DNA of 64,000 bases, from contig CATNEN010000038.1 in assembly GCA_950097015.1 (NCBI GenBank), positions 15,246,001 to 15,310,000 on the forward strand. The letters run 5' to 3'. The notes under the pieces were generated by a model, which made no database searches, had not been told where the DNA came from, and worked only from the letters and a program-made list of their open reading frames with translations. This document shows, piece after piece, positions 41,403-53,082 of the stretch (positions are counted from its first letter, which is position 1; the number at the start of each line of letters is the position of its first letter). This DNA comes from Macrostomum hystrix. Its lineage: Eukaryota; Platyhelminthes; Macrostomidae. Made by a program: the position numbers and the translations under genes.

Positions 41403-42470
41403 ATGAAGGCATTCGACTCGGTTGCGAGGGCTGCGCTCCCACATGTGCTCCGCGCGTACCATGTGCCAGAACAGCTAATCTCCGCCATCATGGCATTGTA
41501 CTGTGCTACGAGAGCAGCTGTGATGACGCCGGACGGCCTTTCGGACTCCTTCGAGACATCCTCCGGGGTGCTCCAGGGGGACACTCTAGCGCAATTCCTG
41601 TTCGTCCTGGTGCTTGACTGGGTGCTACGAACTGCTCTTCCTACCGACGAAGACAACTTCCTACTGCGGCGACGCGTGGGTCGACGTCAACCGGAGAAAC
41701 GGCTCAGCGTGCTTGGCTACGCCGATGACCTCGCCCTGCTGTCCTCTACCGTAGAGGGCGCTCAGCGCCAGCTGGACAAGCTGGTTAGCACTGCAGCGAG
41801 TGTCGGCCTGTTGGTCAACACGAAGAAGACCGTTGTGCTCTGCATGCCGGGCGACAACGAGGCCGCAATTTTCTGCCGAGGCGCTGACGGGCAGGTAAAG
41901 GAGCTTCCACGCTGTCAAGAGTTCGTCTACCTCGGCGGTCTGGTACCAGACGTCCGCGAAGATCTGCGGCGTCGCCGCCGGTACGCTTGGGCTGCCTTTC
42001 GTTCTGTGAGGGCGGTCCTGCAGTCCGAGGCCCTACCTGATCGCCAAAGGGCGGCGTTGTTCCAGGCGGTGGTCGAGACCGTCCTGTTGTACAACGCCGA
42101 GACCTGGACGCTGACGGATTCGCTCGAGCAGCAAGTCAATGCGGCGCACGCTGGCCTGCTACGCGCCGCCTTTAAGATCAGCGACGAGCGGATCACTAAC
42201 GCGGCACTTTATCGCCGCGCCGGCCTGACCCGTCCAAGTGAACGGCTGCGACTTCGGCGACTCCAGCTGGCAGGTCATATCATCCGCGCCGAGTCCTACT
42301 GCCCGCAGCCGGTGCAGGAGGTGCTGCTGCTAACCCTGCAGGCACCCTACCGGCGCGGCCAGGCCCGAACTCGGCGTTTCGTCGACTGCCTGCTGGCCGA
42401 TGCTGGCGCCCCGGACACTGCCGGCGGTGCGGCCTTTGTTCGCGCCCAGGCTCTGAAGTGTGCATTGTGA
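41403..42470 (+). pseudogene. retroelement RT, catalytic and C-terminal part
   Basis: An open frame of 355 codons. Contains MKAFDSVARAALPHVL, SGVLQGDTLAQFLFVLVLDW and the catalytic LGYADDLALLS, then FVYLGGLV, NAETWTLTD and LRLRRLQLAGHIIRAES. The YADD site is intact but the upstream VVFIDF part is in another frame (about 41385), so the polymerase is split. Confidence 0.88.
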
Positions 42471-42480
42471 CGCTGCTTTT

Positions 42481-42924
42481 TTCCACCTGACAGCGTATAT
42501 TGTTGTTGTTTTTGTTTACTAAAAATTGAATACTTTCTATTTCAGTTGTAGCTACTTTACAGATAGCTTTGGTACTTGTTGGATTGTTTTTAGCTTTTAG
42601 CTAGGTCCTAAAGCTTTAAAAATTAGGGATACCACTGAAAAGCCTGAATTGCTTTAAACAATAATATACTTTCCAAGACTACAATGAGAAAGAATTAGAC
42701 AAGATAAACCAGATTTGGGCTATTCTGCAAAACTAACAGCCTAGCTCTTACATAAGAGGCAGAATTGTGGCAACCCACCAGGCTAACAAGCATCCCAGAG
42801 CATTATCAGTAGTAAGGGCAAGACAACTGCAAGAGGATCTGAATGTCAAGAAGGTCAATATTCTATTGGTTCCAACATCTATGCCAGACTACGGAGACTG
42901 AGAGGCCGCCGACCTTCCCGAGGT
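42481..42924. other. unassigned sequence after the retroelement
   Basis: AT-rich sequence with tttgttgtt strings just after the element; no exon recognised. Confidence 0.45.
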
Positions 42925-43620
42925 ATGGAGACACAGACGTGGAAAAATCGGCCAATTCAGCCTAAGCAAGCGGCATCCGCGGAGCCGAAGCCACGGCCGA
43001 TGGCACCTACGGATACTCCATCGTCAGCTCCATCGACGGTGCCGAAGTCGCAGCCGCAGCCGCTGATGTCGATCCCACAAGCAGCGCATCCGAAGGTGAC
43101 GCAGCAGCTGCAACAGCAATGCTCTCAGCCGCCGAGGATGCAGCAGCCGCAACAGCAATGCTCTCAGCCGCCAAGGATGCAGCAGCCGCAACAGCAATGC
43201 TCTCAGCCGCCAAGGATGCAGCAGCCGCAACAGCAATGCTCTCAGCCGCCAAGGATGCAGCAGCCGCAACAGCAATGCTCTCAACCGCCAAGGATGCAGC
43301 AGCCGCCACAGCAACAACAGCCGCCGATGGTGCAGCAACCGGAGCAGCATCAGCTGGAGGCTATAGAGCTAAGGTACACTGACGGGCCGATGGACATCAG
43401 CACCAGCCAGAATTGCACGGACAGCCGGATGAAGTGGATCCATTCAAGGCTGCCATGGATAGCCTCTCGCCGAGCCAACGTGACCATTATCGTCGGCATA
43501 TAATGCCAATGAAGCAATATCTGATGAACGTCGTGTATGCCTGACTGGACAGAGAGCTACCTAAATGCGAGATGGTGAAGTGGGCCCTAGACACATTGCT
43601 GGAATGCTACAATCATGAAA
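42925..43620 (+). pseudogene. Q/P-rich coding-like remnant (unrecognised)
   Basis: A 192-codon open frame from 42925 carries a P/Q-rich domain with five 13-residue repeats (PPRMQQPQQQCSQ). After about 43390 a different frame looks more protein-like: HQPELHGQPDEVDPFKAAMD, SLSPSQRDHYRRHIMPMKQY, then an in-frame TGA near 43541 and DRELPKCEMVKWALDTLLEC. This suggests a frameshifted, interrupted gene copy. No family is recognised; it could be a decayed regulatory-type gene or a retroelement ORF1. Confidence 0.35.
43085..43312. repeat. 39-bp tandem repeat within the Q/P-rich frame
   Basis: About five units containing cagcagccgcaacagcaatg and ctctcagccgccaagg. Length divisible by 3, so the reading frame is kept. 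Confidence 0.9.
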
Positions 43621-43637
43621 AGGTAATCATTGCTTTG

Positions 43638-43800
43638 TGTGGGCAAGTGGGTCAGCGGCTAGCGTTGCTGCCTCGCACTCCAATGGACGCTAGTTCGAAT
43701 CTCCCTTCAAGTCACAATTAATTTTGGGACCTGTTCGAGGGTTTGGACAGTAGCTACCGGAGGAGGTGCCAACCCATACCCATTCAATAATGTTTTATTT
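43638..43800 (+). mobile_element. possible third tRNA-headed SINE family
   Basis: A-box-like gtgggtcagcggctagcg and B-box-like gctagttcgaatctccc are spaced as in a tRNA. The following body (ctgttcgagggtttggacag, ggaggaggtgccaacccat) is unlike families A or B. Single copy here, so the family status is inferred. Confidence 0.5.
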
Positions 43801-44345
43801 AATATTGAAATTAGGTGGCTGGGCAACTATTTATGTTGGCCCAGAAATGTACCTTTCCCACCTAGCATGAAATTTCAAGTTGTAGCCCTGCAACAACTAT
43901 CAATGTATGCTATTGCAATTGCTCAATCCGCATTATTACTTTGTGTATTCATTTTGTCATTTTTTGTGTCCTAATTGATTTCTGTCATTTTTTGCACTTT
44001 TCCTTTGTGTACTTTGTAACTTGTATATTTTTTGTCTGCAATTTTGTCACATTTTTTAATTCCAAAATAGCATTCAAGGGAAGCCAGGCAGGCCTAAGAA
44101 AATTCTACTGTATAATGCAAAGTTGAAATTATGCCAAATATCAATTATTATTTGTGATCTTTTTGTTGTTTAAATGCACTTGTAAACCACAGCCCAATTA
44201 CTATATATATAGTGAAATTTTTCTGTAAGAGACTCAACATGTTTTGTCCCAAGTATAAAGTGTTTAAGATAGGAAAGAAATAGAACTGAGGAGTAGTGGA
44301 TTAAGTGAAGTAAATTGAAATTGTTTCTTGAGTTGATTACTTAGT

Positions 44346-44389
<44 letters not shown>

Positions 44390-45591
44390 GATAAATTCTG
44401 AATAAGGAAGGTTGACTTGTAATATTCATGTTGAATTAGGCACCTTTAATCCATTGGAAACTCAATAGGATTGGTCAAAGCCAGTGTGTTTATGTAAAAA
44501 TTAGAGAATTACTGTAAGGTGTTCTATTTTGAGTTCAATATAGGTCTTCAAAATATAATATTGTTCTGAGTTCAATTGCTGGATAGTAACTGGATTATGT
44601 AGTGTAAATTTAGTCAATACACAAGGAATGCAGAGATAAATAAATAATAGCCTGAATAGTCCAAATTTACAATATTGCAGTTTTTGCAGATAGGAGGTAA
44701 AATGAGAGAGAGAGGGCCTGCAAAATATAGCAAAGTTGAACTCTGCACAAAAGAATATTAAGTTTAGTAACTTTTTAATTTACATGGCTCTTAATACCAA
44801 CTCAGTGGCCTTAATAAAATAATACTATGCTTGCTTGACATTGCTGGTCATTGGATGTGTTGTATAGAGTTTTACTTTTGAAGTGCTAAATCAAGTTTTC
44901 TATTGGTATTTTTTATTATAATAGTCATTATCATTGCATAACAACAATAGTATTTCTCTGCTTTTTTGTATATATGCTAGGATATTAAGTGAGCAACTAG
45001 GCCCTACCAAAAGCTTTTTCCTAATGCAAAAAGTTCTCACAAATATAAAACATATAAAAGCCTTTTAAACAAAGATGTCAATATTTGCTAGCTAGCTACA
45101 ATGACTTTTTTTATTTAAAAAGCTTTGCTAAGCATGTGTGCTTGAGACACATCGTAAATTAATAGTAGTGCTGAATGCTGCGCACTTGTGCTGAATCTAT
45201 ACTCCATTCAATTTCAGCACTATTTGTTGGTGACTTGTGTTAAAAGGTGCAAAAACAATAGACATGGTATTATATAGGTAAATGTATTTACAATTAATTA
45301 TAATTTCTGCTATATACAAATACAGTATCTGTGATTAAAGCGCTCCTATTAACCTCTCTGACTGTCCTATATATACCCGCACTACGACTCAGAATTCTCA
45401 ATTCTTTACATCTTTTAAACCTTGGCGCTTCTTTGCCACCAGTAAACTGTATAACAAATACAATATCTATTTGCCGTTTTTAGCGTAGCTTCGCTGGTAA
45501 ACTATTGAGAATTATTTGCCATGGGCTGAAATTCTGAGGTAATATTACCTTTTATTTAATTTATTTGCTACTTCTTTATTGCTAGTAAGTA
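43801..45591. other. unassigned AT-rich intergenic sequence
   Basis: Contains a (at)n microsatellite at 44348-44387. No exon or SINE recognised. Confidence 0.5.
44348..44387. repeat. (AT)n microsatellite
   Basis: About 19 consecutive AT dinucleotides. Confidence 0.95.
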
Positions 45592-45661
45592 AAGTGAGTG
45601 AGAGTGAGTGAGTGTATGAGTGAATGAGTACTGTAAGTGAGTAAGTGAGTGAGTGAGTGGT
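45592..45661. repeat. imperfect (gtga)n repeat
   Basis: Short run of gtgagtgag-type tetranucleotides with substitutions. Confidence 0.85.
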
Positions 45662-46144
45662 GAATCTAAATCGTCAGGAAATGCGCCTATTAAGTGACTG
45701 TATATAACTAAACTTAGCCGAGTTTTATTGAGAATATTGCCAAATCAGACTACATTGGCCAACAAGTAATACTTCATTATGGGCGCTTGATAATAAAAAT
45801 ATATTATAGTTTGCAACATCTATAAATTTATAATCAATGGGGACCAATGATCGTTATGGCCATTTAGAAACTTTAAGTTGTTCTTGGTTCTCAGAGAACA
45901 TCAGTTTTTTATTTTAACTTTCGCTATCTACTGTCATTAGTAGACTGAATAGCGCACAGTGAGCCAAATACTCGTTCCTTGCAGTGGAATTACGGGCTCG
46001 TATCATGAAAATGTTTCTGTTTTATTCGTGCGATTATATTTTCACGCTTTAAGTCAATGCATTTCTTAAATTTTCACATAAAGCTTTAAACGGAGGGTGG
46101 CTTCCAACTTTCATTAAAGTTGAAAAGCCATTCGATCGAGAAAG

Positions 46145-46231
46145 ATGACTTTCGATATGAAACCTCAGCTTCGTCAGTCCCTCGTGACCGCCGCATCGAA
46201 TCGATACCAGAAGTTTCTGATCAAGAGCTGG
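46145..46231 (+). CDS. possible first coding exon (unrecognised)
   Basis: ATG followed by 28 more open codons, MTFDMKPQLRQSLVTAASNR then YQKFLIKSW, ending at a donor-like g|gtaaat in phase 0. More GC-rich and protein-like than its surroundings, but no partner exon or homologue was recognised downstream, so it may be chance. Confidence 0.25.
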
Positions 46232-49200
46232 GTAAATTTTAATCCGAGTTAAGTCAAGCCCATTAACCTTATCTTACTTTAAGGTATCCATTTGCATGAA
46301 AACTAGAGAACAAAGCCTTGCTCAAAAATGCGGAATCGATTAGTTTTAGGATTTTCTGTCTTAAGAGAAGCTTGCTTGCTTTTTGCTATCCCTGTATAGG
46401 CGTTGATTCAGTTTAATTTCGATTTTTTCTGCTTTTAAAGTGAGAATTTGTTCGACCGTGGGACTTAATCTTTGATTATATCTCGAACTGTTAAGCTATC
46501 CTATTTAGACTGTAAAATTAGAAAAGAAACAAATCATAAAAAGTGAAAACTAAAAAGCAACTGCAAAACACAAAGCTAAAGATCATAAAAACACAACTTG
46601 TTCAGATCTACTAAAACGAATTGCAGCTAATTTACTGAATGTGATGTGAATCTAATCTGAGTAATTGATAGCTATCGAAACAGATCACTATGTGTTGATC
46701 TGATCTGCAACAATGCATGTCATTTGATTTTTTTATTTGGGCCATATCGACTATCGTGAATCTTGTTAGCAATACAGATTGATCGGCCGATAACTTTACA
46801 ACCTATTTTTGATTCTTCTTCTTCAGCGAGAATGCTTCTCGAGCAGCACTTGTGGCAGTACATGAATTCTCATCGAGTCGCTTGTTTCACTCAATTTGGC
46901 ACAATGTCTGAGATCTAATATCGCATTGTCAGAGCCTGTCATTGGTCAGCTTAATATGAAGCTGAGAGACAAATGGTTAATTAAGGCCGTCTTTGGCAGC
47001 TGACTGCTGTGTGTAAGTTCGCACCAGCCCAACTGCACTGGGCACGCGAAAATCTCACTTTGAAGGGCCTAAAAGCGAAAGGAATTGAGTAAAGAGGATG
47101 AGAATTAGAGACAGAGAGTGGAGCGCGGGATCGGAATTCCCCCGGATCAGTGCGGAAGCTACACCCCAAGCTTAGCTCAGCGAGTCGGGCAGCAATGCTA
47201 CTCATGCGGGACTAAAAATGATGTATTAATCCTGACTTAATCTGGGCCAGATGAGCTTCTGCTCTAAGGGGATAAGCGCTAGCTGATTGTTGCCGGCACC
47301 GTTGTCTCCAGTCTCCCAATTCCTAACTCCCACTATAGCATTGCTATTGCCTTCTAATCATGGCTAGCAGGCAAAACTGGCTTGACAAACCGTTTTCACA
47401 CACAATCAATCACTCCTACAATTGATCCGCGAAATTACTGCCCATGCAGGCCCCTCCTAGCGTGCTCACAGGACTCTAATGTAAGCACCACCAACCACAT
47501 GCGGAAGAGGCTCTCTACAGCTAGCTGTGTGAAGCTAGATTTCGCTTCTGGACCAAGCAAGGAAGCCAGCCATCCCGTCTCCAACTGATATCTCTCGGCG
47601 TCTCTCACTTTATCTCAGAGTCTCTAGTCCTGGATATACTTACTGTGCTGCGCAGATTGAGGTCTTCAAGCCTGTCTGCTCGTCGCAATCATCTGTTTGA
47701 GTTCTGAGCAGCATGCTTTTTAGCGGTATTTTTCTGACTGCTGGCAGTTTACCATGTTTGTCTCCCCGATTTTCTTTGTCCCCGCAGAGCTAATAGCCAT
47801 GCAGTTATTGAAAGGCCATCATTCATATCGCGTGCCATAGTATACAACTTTTTAAGTACCGCCCATGCAGCGAATGCAAAGCAGATGTTGGTCGCGGCGC
47901 AATGCTTCCAAAATGCTTCCGCTAAGTCAACAAGCGACAAACATTGAAATGGGTGTCGCGCTGCAGGACACTGACGAAAAGCAATCAGTTGCTACCCGAG
48001 ATGAGAGAGCTAAGGCCTCTGCATTTGGGTGGTTGTTTTGGAGACGGCGGTACTTAGCGGCAACTGCAATTTTTTAGTGACGTTTTTCGGGAAGCAACTT
48101 GACGATAAAACTTGTTGCAGCTGAATCAGAAGGGAAAGAGCAGAAGAGGCCTAGGAGGGATAAATTCGTTAAAAACCGTTGGTCAGGTAGGCCACTGTGC
48201 CCAGTCCCACTCTCTGTCTGTGCATGTCTTCATTTTTATTTCTTAACAAGAGTTTTCGGACCGCATGCAGCACTCTGAAAGGCATTGCAGAGGACAGTTG
48301 TTGGAAATCATTTTTCCTATGCAGCAATGGAACTGGCGGGGAATTGACTTGTGCCACAGTTGGGACATAAATTTGTGGGGCACTTAGAGAGGCAAGCAGT
48401 TATGTTGATATATTTTCAACTAGAGGGCGGGGCAGCCATGTCACATTGCTAAAGCCGCCTGTTTGACAAAAGGCTTTGTTTAACGTTTTCGTTTTTTTAG
48501 GAAATAGGTGGCGCAATGCTATCTAAATAGCTTTCACTTCTGCAGTGAAATTTTGTGTCATCTCAGAAAGGCTATTTTGCTGTCTAATTTGGGTCATTTA
48601 GTATAGAGGGTTTTAAAACACATTGTAATCGAGTTTTCATGTTTTACATGTCAGAATACTTTTTTGTTCCCTCTAGTAATTTCTTATCACAAATTTTAAT
48701 ATACAAAGCGTTTAGAACAAGTTCTAACTTTAAAGAAAATTTTACACCTGAGCTAGTTAGAAAAATTCTACTCAACATGAGAATAAACTAAAGCGAGACA
48801 CTCGCTTGAAGAATCATCCTTGATTAGGTTTAAATTCATGGGGACTCAAGCCTCATCAAAGTAAGAGCTATAGATGTGAGACCCTCTGACTTTTCAGAAG
48901 TGGACTAAATGGTTGCCTTCGCAAGTCCGGTTCAAACTTTCCCAACCGTGTTTCAAGAGTGATCAGTTCAGCATAGGCCTTCCTTAGTTAGTGAAGGCGG
49001 GGTTTGGCGCGATAAAGTTGGGCGAAGCCTTGGCGGTGGGTGTTGTTGACGAATGCAAGCCAGGTGGCCGACAACCCTTGTAGCAAAAGGCTTTTTGGCA
49101 TGCGAGGGTGCCGACACTTTCGTCCCTTTATTTATCTCCCCGTGTGTCATGTGTGCGAGCCAGTTCCGTCTGTCTCTGCCAACATAAGTTCCACAACTCT

Positions 49201-49305
49201 TCGATAACTTTCTAATCTCTCTAGTTCAGTGCGGCAACCTTTTATGTACGCATCGCCAAAAATAGAGAAACTTATAAAAATACGACAGCGGGCCGAATTA
49301 ACGGT
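46232..49305. other. unassigned sequence
   Basis: Three kilobases without recognised exons, arrays or SINE copies. Small open frames on both strands (for example 46981-47205, 47865-48077) lack domains or splice context. Confidence 0.45.
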
Positions 49306-49640
49306 CGAGAGATGAGGCAAGGGAGGTGTGAGACGGGAGATATGTGATAGTGGAGAGATGAGACAGAGGAGAAATGAGACAGGGAGAGATGAGACACGGG
49401 AGAGGTGAGACAGGGAGAGATGAGATAGGGGAGAGATGAGACAGGGGAGAGATGAGACAGGGAGAGATGAGACACGGGAGAGATGAGACACGGGAGAGGT
49501 GAGACAGGGAGAGATGAGATAGGGGAGAGATGAGACAGGGGAGAGATGAGACAGGGAGAGATGAGATAGAGGAGAGATGAGACAGGGAAGTGATTAGACA
49601 GTGAAGAGGTAAGACAGGGGTAGATTAGACAAGGGAGAGA
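49306..49640. repeat. 14-17-bp purine-rich minisatellite
   Basis: Units such as agagatgagacagggg and agagatgagacacggg with one large internal duplication (49390-49470 resembles 49490-49560). Same purine-rich style as the 27552 and 30540 arrays. Confidence 0.92.
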
Positions 49641-50305
49641 ATGTGTTAAGATGGTTTGGGAGCGTGGTAGGAATATTGGATTAGGGCTTCAATACTCTAA
49701 AATATCCCACGTATTTCCACTTTTCAAAACACCAAAGTTGCTGTTAACTTTTGTTGTGACCACAAGAACTAGATTCATCCATGAGAACCTGTTTTGTTTG
49801 GGTCCGAAATTGTGTTGTGAAGCTAATGAAAAATAATTTATTCATCTGAGTAATAGAAATGAGAGTGAGGTTTAGCGAGCGGTGGACAGTTGAAAATGCT
49901 TGGAATTGATCATTTACTAAATGCAGGACAGTTGGGGCGGCATAACTAATTCTTGGCTTGTGCCAGGAGCCAAAGCCTGTCGTCTGCCTGTCATTGCTTG
50001 TGTCACGGCTCGTTCATCACTGACCACTTTGCGCGAACGATTGGCACCGAACCTTTTGTTTCTATAGGCTAGGCCTCCGCCGCTCCGCCTTATTTTCCAT
50101 TTTAGTCTCCTAACTTAAAGCTGCCAATTGTATACTGGAAACAGACAGTTGTCGGACTGGAACCACTCGCTGTTGTTTAAACAGGAGGCCCATGGCAACT
50201 AACTAGGTGGAATATGCATCGGCTATTGGGTGGTTGGTGCTTCTGCGCTGCTTAACGGGTAGTTATTTAAACTTATTTTGCCGATATTTCAACCTATAGC
50301 TACAT
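49641..50305. other. unassigned sequence
   Basis: No recognised exon or repeat. Confidence 0.45.
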
Positions 50306-50370
50306 TCCAGTGGTTTGAGCTTTGGACTTTACACCGAGAGAGGTCGAGAGTTCGAATCTTAGGGAAGAGG
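50306..50370 (+). mobile_element. SINE family B head fragment
   Basis: gtggtttgagctttggactt followed by aggtcgagagttcgaatctt resembles the A/B-box head of family B copy 1. It lies head-to-tail in opposite orientation to the next copy. Confidence 0.5.
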
Positions 50371-50389
50371 GATGCAGCTTGTGTACTTT

Positions 50390-50583
50390 AATAATAATAA
50401 TAAGTATAGATATAACTTATTACTACTGCACCGATGCGGCCACAATTGCAGCCAACAGCACAGCCGCAGCTATTGCGCGGCGCATCTGAAGACAGCGAAC
50501 GACTAGGACTGTTCAGTCCATGGACTGGGGGGACGCCACACCCAGCCACAATTACCCCAGCTGATGCTGGTACCCATTTGACA
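50390..50583 (-). mobile_element. tRNA-headed SINE, family B, copy 5 (truncated)
   Basis: Tail ataataataataag, then cagccaacagcacagccgca, cagtccatggactgggggga and ctgatgctggtacccatttg. The SINE stops there and the 23-bp minisatellite starts at once; the tRNA-like head is absent. Confidence 0.85.
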
Positions 50584-50585
50584 TC

Positions 50586-53082
50586 TTCAGTCTCCAATAA
50601 GGTCCATCTTCAGTCTCCAATCAGGCCCATCTTCAGTCTCCAATCAGGTCCATCTTCAGTCTCCAATCAGGTCCATCTTCAGTCTCCAATCAGGTCCATC
50701 TTCAGTCTCCAATCAAGTCAATCTTCAGTCTCCAATCAGGTCCATCTTCAGTCTCCAATCAGGTCCATCTTCAGTCTCCAATCAGGTCCATCTTCAGTCT
50801 CCAATCAAGTCAATCTTCAGTCTCCAATCAGGTCCATCTTCAGTCTCCAATCAGGCCCATCTTCAGTCTCCAATCAGGCCCATCTTCAGTCTCCAATCAG
50901 GTCCATCTTCAGTCTCCAATCAAGTCAATCTTCAGTCTCCAATCAGGCCCATCTTCAGTCTCCAATCAAGTCAATCTTCAGTCTCCAATCAGGCCCATCT
51001 TCAGTCTCCAATCAGGCCCATCTTCAGTCTCCAATCAGGCCCATCTTCAGTCTCCAATCAAGTCAATCTTCAGTCTCCAATCAGGCCCATCTTCAGTCTC
51101 CAATCAGGCCCATCTTCAGTCTCCAATCAAGTCAATCTTCAGTCTCCAATCAGGCCCATCTTCAGTCTCCAATCAGGCCCATCTTCAGTCTCCAATCAAG
51201 TCAATCTTCAGTCTCCAATCAAGTCAATCTTCAGTCTCCAATCAGGCCCATCTTCAGTCTCCAATCAGGCCCATCTTCAGTCTCCAATCAGGCCCATCTT
51301 CAGTCTCCAATCAAGTCAATCTTCAGTCTCCAATCAAGTCAATCTTCAGTCTCCAATCAGGCCCATCTTCAGTCTCCAATCAGGCCCATCTTCAGTCTCC
51401 AATCAGGCCCATCTTCAGTCTCCAATCAGGTCCATCTTCAGTCTCCAATCAGGTCCATCTTCAGTCTCCAATCAAGTCAATCTTCAGTCTCCAATCAGGT
51501 CCATCTTCAGTCTCCAATAAGGTCCATCTTCAGTCTCCAATCAGGCCCATCTTCAGTCTCCAATCAGGTCCATCTTCAGTCTCCAATCAGGTCCATCTTC
51601 AGTCTCCAATCAGGTCCATCTTCAGTCTCCAATCAAGTCAATCTTCAGTCTCCAATCAGGTCCATCTTCAGTCTCCAATCAGGCCCATCTTCAGTCTCCA
51701 ATCAGGCCCATCTTCAGTCTCCAATCAGGCCCATCTTCAGTCTCCAATCAAGTCAATCTTCAGTCTCCAATCAGGCCCATCTTCAGTCTCCAATCAGGCC
51801 CATCTTCAGTCTCCAATCAGGCCCATCTTCAGTCTCCAATCAAGTCAATCTTCAGTCTCCAATCAGGCCCATCTTCAGTCTCCAATCAGGCCCATCTTCA
51901 GTCTCCAATCAAGTCAATCTTCAGTCTCCAATCAAGTCAATCTTCAGTCTCCAATCAGGCCCATCTTCAGTCTCCAATCAGGCCCATCTTCAGTCTCCAA
52001 TCAGGCCCATCTTCAGTCTCCAATCAGGCCCATCTTCAGTCTCCAATCAGGCCCATCTTCAGTCTCCAATCAGGCCCATCTTCAGTCTCCAATCAAGTCA
52101 ATCTTCAGTCTCCAATCAGGTCCATCTTCAGTCTCCAATCAGGTCCATCTTTAGTCTCCAATCAGGCCCATCTTCAGTCTCCAATCAGGCCCATCTCCAG
52201 TCTCCAATCAGGCCCATCTTCAGTCTCCAATCAGGTCCATCTTCAGTCTCCAATCAGGCCCATCTTCAGTCTCCAATCAGATCCATCTTCAGTCTCCAAT
52301 CAGGCCCATCTTCAGTCTCCAATCAGATCCATCTTCAGTCTCCAATCAGGCCCATCTTCAGTCTCCAATCAGATCCATCTTCAGTCTCCAATCAGGCCCA
52401 TCTTCAGTCTCCAATCAGGTCAATCTTCAGTCTCCAGTCAGGTCAATCTTCAGTCTCCAATCAGGCCCATCTTCAGTCTCCAATCAGATCCATCTTCAGT
52501 CTCCAATCAGATCCATCTTCAGTCTCCAATCAAGTCAATCTTCAGTCTCCAATCAGGCCCATCTTCAGTCTCCAATCAGATCCATCTTCAGTCTCCAATC
52601 AGGCCCATCTTCAGTCTCCAATCAGATCCATCTTCAGTCTCCAATCAGGCCCATCTTCAGTCTCCAATCAGGTCCATCTTCAGTCTCCAATCAGGTCCAT
52701 CTTCAGTCTCCAATCAAGTCAATCTTCAGTCTCCAATCAGGTCCATCTTCAGTCTCCAATCAGGTCCATCTTCAGTCTCCAATCAGGTCCATCTTCAGTC
52801 TTCAATCAGGTCCATCTTCAGTCTCCAATCAGGTCAATCTTCAGTCTCCAATCAGGCCCATCTTCAGTCTCCAATCAGGTCCATCTTCAGTCTCCAATCA
52901 GGCCCATCTTCAGTCTCCAATCAGGCCCATCTTCTGTCTCCAATCAGGTCAATCTTCAGTCTCCAATCAGGTCCATCTTCAGTCTCCAATCAGGCCCATC
53001 TTCAGTCTCCAATCAGGCCCATCTTCAGTCTCCAATCAGGCCCATCTTCAGTCTCCAATCAAGTCAATCTTCAGTCTCTAAT
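50586..53082. repeat. 23-bp minisatellite, 2.5 kb
   Basis: About 108 units of cttcagtctccaatcagg + cccat, tccat, tcaat or atccat. The unit has no stop codon in any forward frame, so a 918-codon frame (50434-53190) runs through SINE, array and flank. I treat that frame as spurious: it has no start context, its periodicity rotates through three frames and it shows no domain. Confidence 0.97.

Larger units (their letters stand above)
40130..42480 (+). mobile_element. decayed non-LTR retrotransposon (endonuclease + reverse transcriptase), RTE-like
   Basis: A GC-rich island of coding sequence with an AP-endonuclease-type domain followed by a reverse transcriptase, in the order typical of RTE-like and related non-LTR elements. 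The frame is broken by stops at about 40884 and 41277 and by a shift near 41385; part of the endonuclease C-terminus and the domain linker appear deleted. Such elements nick target DNA and copy their RNA in place. This copy should not be autonomous. The 3' end after the stop at 42470 has no clear tail. Clade is inferred from domain order and the C-terminal NAETWTL / RRLQLAGHIIRA strings. Confidence 0.88.
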
